A DNA stretch of 20,763 nt, taken from NCBI GenBank assembly GCA_003645825.1, contig QNCQ01000005.1:1-20763 (forward strand). Direction: 5' to 3'. The notes beneath the pieces are model-generated. The model saw only the letters and a list, made by a program, of their open reading frames with translations, had not been told where the DNA came from and searched no databases. The first letter of the stretch is position 1. Every line of letters begins with the position of its first letter. Positions 9,088 to 16,050 of the stretch are shown here, one piece after another. This DNA is from Fidelibacterota bacterium (GTDB lineage: Bacteria > Fidelibacterota > UBA2242 > B5-G15). The position numbers and the translations under genes were made by a program.

Positions 9088-9379
9088 CGTTACCCTCTCC
9101 AGAATCAGTATAATCCGTATACCTGTACTCTACCTTACCTTCAAGCATCTCCTTAAGCGCTGCAGTGGTCGGTTTTTCTATCTTATCATAATCCACATCA
9201 GACTCTTCTTCGAAATCTTCGAAATACTCCTCTAAGAGTTCATCCTTGTAAATCACAGGATTCTTGGCAACTCTCAGCGCATTAATCTGACTCGCCCTCC
9301 TTGCCATCGCCACAATAATCTCAAAAACATCCTTTGATTTCTGCAACAGTTTGTTGAAATCAATTGTATCCACTGCCAT
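9074..9379 (-). CDS. rpoZ: DNA-directed RNA polymerase omega subunit
   Basis: Small subunit that helps assemble beta' into RNA polymerase and, in enterobacteria, forms part of a (p)ppGpp site. The 101 residues show the conserved first helix SKDVFEIIVAMARRASQIN (15-33) and the KPTTAALKEMLEGKVEYR block (69-86). Between them lies an unusually acidic stretch (about 46-66, rich in Glu, Asp and Tyr), and there is a short Gly/Glu tail. Both ends overlap neighbours: the start lies 20 bases inside gmk and the stop 14 bases inside coaBC, so the three are likely co-translated. The order gmk-rpoZ is conserved across many bacteria and supports the call. Confidence 0.93.
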   Translation of the reverse strand: MAVDTIDFNKLLQKSKDVFEIIVAMARRASQINALRVAKNPVIYKDELLEEYFEDFEEESDVDYDKIEKPTTAALKEMLEGKVEYRYTDYTDSGEGNGEIK

Positions 9380-9947
9380 TGCCTCTTACCTCCTCTATTA
9401 TCTTCAGTATCTTCTCAACAGTTTCATCAAGCTTATCATTAACTACTTTGTATTCAAAATGTTCGCCCAATTTCATTTCTTCCCCAATTCGTTTTTTCCT
9501 TCTTTGGATGGACTGTTCATCATCCGCTCCTCGGGTGATCAATCTTCTATTGAGCTCCTCTTCGCTGGGGGGCAGAAGGAAAATCGTCACAGTATTCTCC
9601 GGGAAAAGCCTTTTTATATTCATTCCACCCTTCACATCAATATCCAGAAGAAGAATATCTCCTTTTTCTATGGCTTCTTCAAGAACTGATCTCAAGGTGC
9701 CATAATAGTTACCAAAAACCTCTTCCCACTCAACCAGCTCTCCACTCTTTATTTTTTTCTTAAACTCTTCCCTTGACACAAAGTAGTAATCAACTCCATT
9801 CTTCTCTCCGGGACGCGGAGACCTGGTGGTACAGGAAACGGAAAACTTAAACCTGCTACGATCCACTTCCCGCAGTTTTTTGCAGACCGTTGTCTTACCT
9901 GTACCCGATGGAGCCGATATAACCACAAGAAGTCCTTTCTTTTTCAT
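9360..9947 (-). CDS. gmk: Guanylate kinase
   Basis: Phosphorylates GMP to GDP with ATP, essential for guanine nucleotide supply. The 195 residues contain the P-loop SAPSGTGKTT (11-20), the GMP-binding VSCTTRSPRPGEKNGVDYYF block (37-56), EWEEVFGNYYGT (73-84), the Asp-containing strand LLLDIDVKGG (99-108), and the lid region with RLITRGADDE (135-144). Length is typical. The C-terminus overlaps the start of rpoZ by 20 bases; the gene begins 4 bases after yicC. In many bacteria Gmk is itself inhibited by (p)ppGpp, which makes sharing an operon with rel notable. Confidence 0.97.
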   Translation of the reverse strand: MKKKGLLVVISAPSGTGKTTVCKKLREVDRSRFKFSVSCTTRSPRPGEKNGVDYYFVSREEFKKKIKSGELVEWEEVFGNYYGTLRSVLEEAIEKGDILLLDIDVKGGMNIKRLFPENTVTIFLLPPSEEELNRRLITRGADDEQSIQRRKKRIGEEMKLGEHFEYKVVNDKLDETVEKILKIIEEVRGNGSGYN

Positions 9948-9951
9948 ATCC

Positions 9952-10833
9952 TTATAAAATATTCTGTGCCTGTTCCCTTAGCTTTTCAAGCGCATCCTTA
10001 ATTTCCACAACAAGATGCGATATCCTGGCGTCCTCGGACTTGGAGCCGATAGTCGTTACCTCCCGATTCATCTCCTGTATCAGAAATACCATCTTTTTCC
10101 CAACCGGAGTATCACTCTCAAGAAACCTTCTGAACTGGAAAATATGACTGACCAACCTATCACATTCCTCTGTTATGTCAATTTTTTTCGACAGTATTCC
10201 GGCCTCTTGAATTATCCGGGATTCATCGATTTCCAGGTCACTTATCAGCTCAAGAATTTTGTTTCTAAACTTTTCAATAATCTTTTCCCTATTCGCCTCA
10301 TATATCTTTCTAATTTCGGATAACTTGGTTTCTACAACATCAAGATACCCTTTCATCTGCTCCGCAATATGCTCCCCTTCCTTTGCCCTCATATCTATCA
10401 ATTCACTAATAGCCGCCTCAAGAGCACTCTTCACCGGTTCATAAAATTTGCTACTATCCACATTCGGAACTGTAAGCTCAAAATAATTAGCTATTTTCAG
10501 AACATGCTCCAGGTCAACCCTACCTCTGATTCCCAATTCTTTCTTCGCTTCCAAAAGTTCATTATAATATTTCTTCATCAAAGGCACGTTCAAATGAACA
10601 TGTTCCACATCCGATTCACCCTTCAGACTCAAAGTGATAACAACCTTAACAGAGCCTCTCCCCAGCTTTTCTGCAATATACTTCTTGAACTCATCTTCAA
10701 AATCACTTAAAATCTCCGGTGCTTTCAAATACACATCGATAAATCTATTATTAAGAGACCGTACCTCTACAGTTACCTCACCAACTTCCGAATTTTTCAC
10801 ACTTCTACCGTAACCTGTCATACTCTTTATCAT
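9952..10833 (-). CDS. yicC: YicC-family endoribonuclease
   Basis: A 293-residue YicC/YloC-family protein. It opens with the diagnostic MIKSMTGYGR, followed by VEVRSLNNRFIDVYLKAPE (22-40) in the YicC N-terminal domain. It ends with the DUF1732 signature: QEMNREVTTIGSKSEDA (about 254-270), then a helix ending EKLREQAQNIL. E. coli YicC has been shown to be an endoribonuclease acting on small RNA, and the conserved C-terminal acidic residues are present here. It is the first gene of the long operon, preceded by a 215-base divergent promoter region. A Shine-Dalgarno is weak (AAAGAA about 6 bases upstream); the ATG is chosen because the N-terminus is almost invariant in the family. Confidence 0.95.
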   Translation of the reverse strand: MIKSMTGYGRSVKNSEVGEVTVEVRSLNNRFIDVYLKAPEILSDFEDEFKKYIAEKLGRGSVKVVITLSLKGESDVEHVHLNVPLMKKYYNELLEAKKELGIRGRVDLEHVLKIANYFELTVPNVDSSKFYEPVKSALEAAISELIDMRAKEGEHIAEQMKGYLDVVETKLSEIRKIYEANREKIIEKFRNKILELISDLEIDESRIIQEAGILSKKIDITEECDRLVSHIFQFRRFLESDTPVGKKMVFLIQEMNREVTTIGSKSEDARISHLVVEIKDALEKLREQAQNIL

Positions 10834-10889
10834 ATCGTTCTTTCATGTTCTCCAGTCTTCCAAAGTTAAAAATGCTCACTTTTTTCTGC

Positions 10890-10898
10890 AATATACCA
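10890..10898 (-). promoter_or_regulatory. Possible extended -10 promoter element for the yicC operon
   Basis: Reading the minus strand, TGGTATATT fits an extended -10 (TGn plus TATATT) about 57 bases ahead of the yicC start. No good -35 is found at 16-18 bases. A TTGCAT and TATGAT pair further upstream has a 19-base spacer, too long to be convincing. Assigned by eye only. Confidence 0.25.
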
Positions 10899-11011
10899 AC
10901 TTAAGATATCATACTGATTATCAGAAAGATACATGCAAAAACGTTTTTAAGAATTTATATTTGGACAAACCTTTTATCTTATCTTTACCCGGGAAATAAC
11001 ACAGAAATTTT

Positions 11012-11038
11012 TTGTCTGATTTTTCTCTCTTATATAAA
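11012..11038 (+). promoter_or_regulatory. Possible sigma70-type promoter for the symporter operon
   Basis: TTGTCT (11012-11017) and TATAAA (11033-11038) are separated by 15 bases, slightly short of the usual 16-18. Transcription would begin near 11045, only a few bases before the ATG of the 31-codon peptide at 11049. That ORF lacks a Shine-Dalgarno, so a nearly leaderless message would fit. A second weak candidate, TTGGAC with a 17-base spacer, lies about 60 bases further upstream. Confidence 0.25.
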
Positions 11039-11048
11039 TTTCGTTGTT

Positions 11049-11144
11049 ATGGGACAGTTTATCTTCACTCATTTCATTCTGCCATTCATCATAATACTTA
11101 CATCAGTAATTTTAGCCATCATTTACAGAAGAAAAAGTATGTAA
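11049..11144 (+). CDS. Predicted 31-residue single-span membrane peptide ahead of the symporter
   Basis: An ORF of 31 codons whose TAA stop is separated by one base from the symporter ATG. Residues 4-25 form one hydrophobic segment (starting FIFTHFILPFIIIL). A cationic end, YRRKSM, follows and by the positive-inside rule would place the C-terminus in the cytoplasm. Small single-span proteins encoded directly before SSS-family transporters are known (for example families named symporter small accessory protein), so an accessory role in the symporter is a reasonable inference. The sequence does not clearly match a family member I know. There is no Shine-Dalgarno; a leaderless start is possible. 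It could instead be a chance ORF in AT-rich leader sequence; the one-base spacing and the clean hydrophobic-then-basic layout argue against that. Confidence 0.5.
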   Translation: MGQFIFTHFILPFIIILTSVILAIIYRRKSM

Positions 11145-11145
11145 C

Positions 11146-12633
11146 ATGGGAGAAACAACGTTCCTTACCCCTGCCAACACACTGTACTCGTTGTTAGCTT
11201 TTATCGCCTACCTTGTAGTAATTGTTTGCATAGGTATATTCGCTTCAAAGTTTTCCTCATCAGGACTCAGAGAATACTTTATTGCAGGCAGAAAGCTAAA
11301 CAAGATCATCGTAGCTCTCTCAGCGGTAGCCTCAGGAAGGAGTTCCTGGCTTCTTCTGGGTGTTACCGGCATGTCCTATCTTATGGGAGCGCCTGCTGTA
11401 TGGGCTGTAGTTGGGTATATCATCGTTGAAATGCTACTCTTCCTATTCTATGCAACAAGATTAAGGAAATTTAGCAGCAAATATGACTGTATAACCCTGC
11501 CGGACTTCTTCTCGGAAAGATTTCAGGACAAAAGTGGAACTCTGAGAATTATCACTACCAGTGTAATTATTATTTTCATGGTAAGCTACGTTTCAAGTCA
11601 ATTTATCGCAGGGGGAAAAGCCCTCTCGGTAAGTTTTAACATAAACCCATTCCTTGGGGTACTCATCACATCAGGGATAGTTTTAACATATACTCTTCTT
11701 GGAGGATTTCTAGCAGTTAGCATAACCGATCTCATCCAGGCACTTTTTATGCTATTTGCCCTTTTAATCCTACCAATAATTGCAATCTACGGCAGGGGAG
11801 GTCTCTGTGAGATTACCAAAGAACTACGCCATTTTAACCCTAATTTCCTGAATTCATTTTCCATTTCCGTTGGTACACTACTGGGTTTCATTGGAATAGG
11901 ATTGGGATCACCGGGAAACCCTCACATTATTGTAAGATACATATCCATCAAAAATCCCAATGACCTGCGATTCTCAGCAGTCATCGGCACTATCTGGAAC
12001 GTGCTCATGGCGTGGGGAGCTTTATTTATCGGGCTGGCGGGGAGAGCCTACTTCCCCAACCAGAAAGGCATTCCCAACAGCGATCCCGAAAACATATTCC
12101 CATTGCTTGCTCAGAACCTTCTACATCCTCTCATATATGGAATAATTATAGCGTCCATATTCGCAGCTATCATGTCAACAGCTGACTCTCAGCTCCTTGT
12201 TGCGGCTTCCTCAATCATAAGAGACATTTACGAAAAAACCATCAAGAAAGGCAAAACCATTCCTCAGAGAAAACTTGTACTATACAGCAAACTGTGTGTA
12301 TTAACAATTGGAGCCGTTTCTATAGTAATCGGCGTGTTTGCTAAAAAAATTGTATTCTGGCTTGTGTTATTCGCATGGGCAGGACTGGGTGCAAGCCTGG
12401 GTCCCACATCCATCCTGTCCATTTTCTGGAAAGGCACAACAAAAGCTGGAGTAATCGCGGGCTTTCTAACTGGTACAGTAACCGTTATCCTTTGGCATTC
12501 CATTCCACCACTAAAATCCACCATCTACGAACTGATCCCCGCCTTTTTACTATCAGCAATAGCAACAATAGTTGTAAGCCTGATAACCACCAGACCCGAA
12601 AATGTTGATAAGATTTACTCAGGATTCGAGTAA
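11146..12633 (+). CDS. Sodium:solute symporter (SSS family, PutP-like)
   Basis: A 495-residue inner-membrane transporter with about 13 hydrophobic helices, typical of the solute:sodium symporter family, which uses the sodium gradient for uptake of amino acids, organic acids or sugars. Family features: REYFIAGRKLN (42-52), SAVASGRSSWLLLGVTG (59-75) in the first core helix, DLIQALFMLFALLILP (195-210), and AAIMSTADSQLLVAASS (340-356). The last supplies the Ser344-Thr345 pair equivalent to the sodium-site Ser/Thr of PutP. It resembles PutP overall, but the position of PutP's sodium-binding Asp55 is Gly64 here and the next residue is Arg65, so proline specificity should not be assumed. The only plus-strand gene pair in the window; an amino or organic acid substrate would suit the convergent oxidation operon. 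Confidence 0.9.
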   Translation: MGETTFLTPANTLYSLLAFIAYLVVIVCIGIFASKFSSSGLREYFIAGRKLNKIIVALSAVASGRSSWLLLGVTGMSYLMGAPAVWAVVGYIIVEMLLFLFYATRLRKFSSKYDCITLPDFFSERFQDKSGTLRIITTSVIIIFMVSYVSSQFIAGGKALSVSFNINPFLGVLITSGIVLTYTLLGGFLAVSITDLIQALFMLFALLILPIIAIYGRGGLCEITKELRHFNPNFLNSFSISVGTLLGFIGIGLGSPGNPHIIVRYISIKNPNDLRFSAVIGTIWNVLMAWGALFIGLAGRAYFPNQKGIPNSDPENIFPLLAQNLLHPLIYGIIIASIFAAIMSTADSQLLVAASSIIRDIYEKTIKKGKTIPQRKLVLYSKLCVLTIGAVSIVIGVFAKKIVFWLVLFAWAGLGASLGPTSILSIFWKGTTKAGVIAGFLTGTVTVILWHSIPPLKSTIYELIPAFLLSAIATIVVSLITTRPENVDKIYSGFE

Positions 12634-12640
12634 AAGCCAC

Positions 12641-12699
12641 TCTCCCTGTGGGAGACTAAAGTCCATAAGCGACAAAATATGTCGGACCTCAAAGCTGAG
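12641..12699 (+). terminator. Three consecutive short stem-loops after the symporter gene (possible terminator)
   Basis: Starting 7 bases after the symporter stop there are three perfect small hairpins: TCTCCC-tgt-GGGAGA (12641-12655), CGACA-aaata-TGTCG (12670-12684) and CTCA-aagc-TGAG (12688-12699). The first is GC-rich and well placed for a terminator or 3'-end stabiliser, but no T-run follows, so intrinsic termination is unproven. Confidence 0.3.
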
Positions 12700-13192
12700 C
12701 TATTGCACCCCATCTATTCTCTCACCCCTTGGGTTGGCCATTCCCCTTTTGCTTCCACGAAAAGTGGTACAACAAGGACCACAAAATCAGAACGATTGAA
12801 GCAATCCGAGAAGATACCGAACTCAAATGGTTCGTCAAGGGCCAGAAAGGATACATTCGTAACCACAAGCTGAGAATACCCTTTTCATATTGTATACCCT
12901 GTACAAGAATGACGGTATAAACAAAAAAAACAATCCAGCTAAACCCTTTAATATTCTTCCCACAAACAACAATACTCAGTTCAGATATTACCACCCAGGA
13001 ATGAATCTCTTTCTATAGCTTTTTTCCAGAAATTTGGAAGAAATCTCAGTCAAGGAGCCCTGACCTGGAAAGCCAGGACCTGCAATCTAACATATAGAAA
13101 ATACATCCACCTTTATAGAAATAAAACCAAAAGTCAGTTTTTTCTCACTATCCTTGTCAGGGACTAAACCTTTAATTTTCTCTTTCAACCCT
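12700..13192. other. Convergent intergenic region, no convincing gene
   Basis: About 490 bases between the converging symporter and oxidoreductase genes. It holds further small inverted repeats: CCAC-gaaaa-GTGG (12755-12767), TTCCA-gaaatt-TGGAA (13024-13039) and CCTGG-aaag-CCAGG (13064-13077). Open frames here are short, start in odd places and match nothing I recognise. One plus-strand frame (about 12729-12920) reads charged and protein-like, and the antisense frame (12994-12722) reads hydrophobic. Either could be a gene remnant, but neither can be supported. Confidence 0.4.
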
Positions 13193-14632
13193 CTATCCCA
13201 ATTTATAATTTGTCGTCATATACTCTACACCTTTTCTGATCGCTTCCCTGTTCATATCAGCAAGTTTCTTGCTCTTTATAACCTGGTCAATCGAATCAAT
13301 AATATATTCCACCGACATCAAATCCAGATACTTCACAATAGCACCAACTACAACCATATTTGCTATTTTTGTACTTCCTATCTCATCAGCGATCTTTGTA
13401 GCAGGGATAGGAATCACTGTGACATCGCTCCTTACAGGCTCTCTATCAATAAGAGAGTTATCATAAACTATTATTCCACCTGATACTACATCATTCTCAA
13501 ATCTATCAAGAGAAGGTCTATTCATGGCAATCAGCAATGTAGGATACGAAACAACTGGTGACCCTATACTACCCTTCGAAATCTTTACATGGCAGTTAGC
13601 AGTTCCTCCTCTCATCTCCGGACCGTAAGAGGGCAACCAGCTAACTTTATACCCATGCTTCATCCCCATGTATGCCAGGGTTATTCCAAGACTCAACACA
13701 CCCTGACCACCAAAGCCAGCAACCTTAATTTCCTCCGAAACATCTTTATCAACATATTTATTCACTCTCTTATCCACCTCTTCAGCCTCTACTATCCCCA
13801 GTATCTTCGCAATCTCCTCCTTTGAAACCTTCTTTACCTCTTTTTTTCTTCCCTCGAACTCAGCTGAGATATCCTTCTTTACACCAACAGGAAAGTACTT
13901 GCTCAAGACATCAGCTACCCATCTTTTTGCCTGAGAAGGGGTCATCTTCCAACCCGATGGACATGGAGATAAAATTTCAACGAATGCGAAACCATTTTTC
14001 TCTATCTGCACCTTTAGAGCCTTCCTAATCGCAGCTCGAGCTTTCATTATTTCCTTTGAATCGGATAACATAACCCTTTCCACATATACCGGGGCTTCAA
14101 GTGTTGCTATTATCTCGCTCATCCTAATAGGATAACCATCATTAACTGGATCTCTCCCTCGCGGTGTGGTCATTGTCGTCTGTCCGATTAAAGTAGTAGG
14201 GGCCATCTGACCGCCAGTCATTCCATAGATAGCATTGTTAACAAAAATTACGGTAAACCCTTCACCTCTATTAGCCGCATGAAGAATTTCAAGCCCCCCT
14301 ATGGCTGCAAGGTCACCATCCCCCTGATAGCTTATCACGATACTATCTGGATTAGCCCTCTTCAACCCCGTCGCTACAGCAGGAGCTCTACCGTGAGCTA
14401 CCTGAACATTACCCGTATGGAAATAATAATACGCAAATACGCTACAACCGACGGGACTTATGAAAATAGTTCTATCTTGGACGCCAAAATCTTCAAGTGC
14501 CTCAGCAATCATTTTATGAATTATACCATGTCCACATCCAGGGCAGTAAGTAGTGGTTAATTTATCCGCTCCCGGCTTTCTTTCATAAACCTCATAAAAC
14601 ACTTCCGATTTTTTTAATATTTCCTTGCTCAT
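13193..14632 (-). CDS. 2-oxoacid:ferredoxin oxidoreductase, fused beta (TPP-binding) and gamma subunits
   Basis: With the alpha subunit next door, this catalyses CoA-dependent oxidative decarboxylation of a 2-oxoacid, reducing ferredoxin. Of 479 residues, 1 to about 250 are a beta subunit: TYCPGCGHG (28-36), the thiamine diphosphate site GDGDLAA...VNN (104-133), and IYGMTGGQMAPTT (135-147). A charged linker (about 254-300, rich in Lys, Glu and Val) leads to a complete gamma domain (about 301-479) with AGFGGQGVLSLG (305-316), SYGPEMRGGTANCHV (335-349) and a normal C-terminus. The two domains lie in one frame with no internal start-and-stop break, so the fusion is real rather than a reading error. 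The start overlaps the alpha-subunit stop as ATGA. The substrate is most likely a branched-chain 2-oxoacid or 2-oxoglutarate; sequence alone does not decide. Confidence 0.93.
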   Translation of the reverse strand: MSKEILKKSEVFYEVYERKPGADKLTTTYCPGCGHGIIHKMIAEALEDFGVQDRTIFISPVGCSVFAYYYFHTGNVQVAHGRAPAVATGLKRANPDSIVISYQGDGDLAAIGGLEILHAANRGEGFTVIFVNNAIYGMTGGQMAPTTLIGQTTMTTPRGRDPVNDGYPIRMSEIIATLEAPVYVERVMLSDSKEIMKARAAIRKALKVQIEKNGFAFVEILSPCPSGWKMTPSQAKRWVADVLSKYFPVGVKKDISAEFEGRKKEVKKVSKEEIAKILGIVEAEEVDKRVNKYVDKDVSEEIKVAGFGGQGVLSLGITLAYMGMKHGYKVSWLPSYGPEMRGGTANCHVKISKGSIGSPVVSYPTLLIAMNRPSLDRFENDVVSGGIIVYDNSLIDREPVRSDVTVIPIPATKIADEIGSTKIANMVVVGAIVKYLDLMSVEYIIDSIDQVIKSKKLADMNREAIRKGVEYMTTNYKLG

Positions 14633-15684
14633 GATCTCCTCAAAATTTCCATTACTTTATCACAAATTTCCTTCGTTGTCGGCACATTTCCTCCTAATCT
14701 ATTGTAAAAATAAATCGGCTTTCTGTTACCTACCGCAAGTTTTACATCATCAAACATCTGGCCATTATTCATCTCAACAACGAGAAAAGACTCCACCTCA
14801 TTGGCAATGTCAGCTATCTCATTTTTCGGAAATGGAAACAATGTAATAGGTCTAAACATCCCCACTTTAACACCTTTTTCTCTTAACTCGTCAACCACAG
14901 TCTGGACTACCCTCGAGACGATTCCAAAAGCCACAATCACAATTTCCGCCCCATCGAGCATATAACTCTGATATCTTACCTCCTGCTCCTCAACTATTTT
15001 ATACTTCTGCTGCAATTTCGAAACATGTCGTTCCAAGTCATCGGGATCAAGCTCTATTGAGGTAATCAAATTATCCATGGTCTCGACAGTTCCTTTAACC
15101 GCCCAATTTTTCTCAGGTTCCTTTACCTCGGGAATCCTGATTTCAACTGACTCCATCATCTGGCCAATAAAACCATCTGCCAGTATAAAAACAGGATTTC
15201 TGTACTTGTCAGCCAGGTCAAATGCAAGAATCGCAAAATCGAACATTTCCTGCACTGAATTGGGAGCAAGAACTATATTTTTATACGAACCATGTCCACC
15301 CCCTTTAACAACCTGATTATAATCGCTTTGATCAGGAGCGATATTACCTAATCCCGGTCCTCCCCTCATAATATCAACAATAACACATGGCAGTTCAGAC
15401 CCCGCCAGATAGGAAATGCCTTCCTGTTTCAAACTTATTCCGGGACCTGACGAAGCCGTCATGACTCTTATTCCAGCAGACGCTGCACCATATACCATAT
15501 TAATAGCAGCAACTTCACTCTCAGCCTGCAGAAAAGTCCCCCCAACCAAAGGCATATAATACGCCGCCGTATGAGCAATTTCACTTGCAGGGGTTATTGG
15601 ATATCCAAAAAATGCCCGACACCCTGCCAGAATGGCCCCTTTAACAACGGCCTCATTTCCCTTTAAAAACTGAGTAATAGCCAT
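14629..15684 (-). CDS. vorB: 2-oxoacid:ferredoxin oxidoreductase alpha subunit, VorB type
   Basis: A 351-residue alpha subunit. Residues 1-200 form the pyrimidine-binding domain with FLKGNEAVVKGAILAGC (6-22), FFGYPITPASEIAHTAA (26-42), QAESEVAAINMVYGAASAG (53-71), TASSGPGISLKQEGISYLAG (75-94), and MRGGPGLGNIAP (105-116). These blocks are closest, from memory, to the VorB group annotated as 2-ketoisovalerate (3-methyl-2-oxobutanoate):ferredoxin oxidoreductase. The C-terminal third (about 240-351) is the transketolase-like domain II. GGAGG precedes the ATG by 9 bases. Gene order ferredoxin, alpha, beta-gamma matches the vor/kor operons of anaerobes. Substrate choice between branched-chain oxoacids and 2-oxoglutarate remains an inference. 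Confidence 0.9.
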   Translation of the reverse strand: MAITQFLKGNEAVVKGAILAGCRAFFGYPITPASEIAHTAAYYMPLVGGTFLQAESEVAAINMVYGAASAGIRVMTASSGPGISLKQEGISYLAGSELPCVIVDIMRGGPGLGNIAPDQSDYNQVVKGGGHGSYKNIVLAPNSVQEMFDFAILAFDLADKYRNPVFILADGFIGQMMESVEIRIPEVKEPEKNWAVKGTVETMDNLITSIELDPDDLERHVSKLQQKYKIVEEQEVRYQSYMLDGAEIVIVAFGIVSRVVQTVVDELREKGVKVGMFRPITLFPFPKNEIADIANEVESFLVVEMNNGQMFDDVKLAVGNRKPIYFYNRLGGNVPTTKEICDKVMEILRRS

Positions 15685-15703
15685 TTATTCTTACCTCCAA
15701 TCT

Positions 15704-16042
15704 TCACACCTCTTTTAAACAGGCTGTACAAAAATACTTTCCAGGTTTATCTTCAAGAGTAAAAACAAATCTCTCACCATCGCAATTCTTACAAAACCTT
15801 TTTTCCGTTATCTTATCCCATCTTTTAAACACAGTAATAGCTCCCGGCTCTGGACAACTATAAAAACAAATCCCACAACCAGTACACCCATCACCTTTAT
15901 ACTGCGCGTAATGATATCCACGGGTGTTAAACTTCTCTGACTGATACAAAACGTTAACAGGACATGCTTCTACACACAAACCACACCCCTTGCACTCCTC
16001 AATGTTTACTACCACATGCCCTTTAGTCTTTTTGTCTCCCAT
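15704..16042 (-). CDS. 2[4Fe-4S] ferredoxin subunit (KorD/VorD-like) with C-terminal cysteine-pair extension
   Basis: Electron-transfer subunit of the adjacent oxidoreductase. Two classical cluster motifs are present: Cys17, 20, 23, 27 and Cys53, 56, 59, 63 (ECKGCGLCVEACP and GCTGCGICFYSCP). KorD-type ferredoxins often end shortly after the second motif. Here some 40 more residues follow, with CKNC (84-87) and CTAC (105-108) about 18 residues apart, a spacing suggestive of a zinc ribbon. 112 residues in all. AGGAG precedes the ATG by 6 bases. It lies 8 bases after the aminotransferase stop and 19 bases before the alpha subunit start. Confidence 0.9.
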   Translation of the reverse strand: MGDKKTKGHVVVNIEECKGCGLCVEACPVNVLYQSEKFNTRGYHYAQYKGDGCTGCGICFYSCPEPGAITVFKRWDKITEKRFCKNCDGERFVFTLEDKPGKYFCTACLKEV

Positions 16043-16050
16043 TGGTACTC

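Noticed and set aside
10917..10952. TTGCAT and TATGAT as a promoter for yicC
   Set aside because: The spacer is 19 bases, too long for a confident sigma70 promoter.
12729..12920. Plus-strand frame of 63 codons with a charged, protein-like middle
   Set aside because: Cys- and Pro-rich ends, no ribosome binding site and no family recognised; possibly a gene remnant but not supportable.
12722..12994. Minus-strand frame of 90 codons, hydrophobic, in the convergent spacer
   Set aside because: No Shine-Dalgarno, no recognisable motif, unusual composition, and the opposite strand reads hydrophilic, which makes the hydrophobicity a likely mirror effect.
13193..14632. Beta-gamma fusion as an assembly or frameshift artefact
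   Set aside because: The frame is continuous through a plausible charged linker and both domains are complete at their ends.
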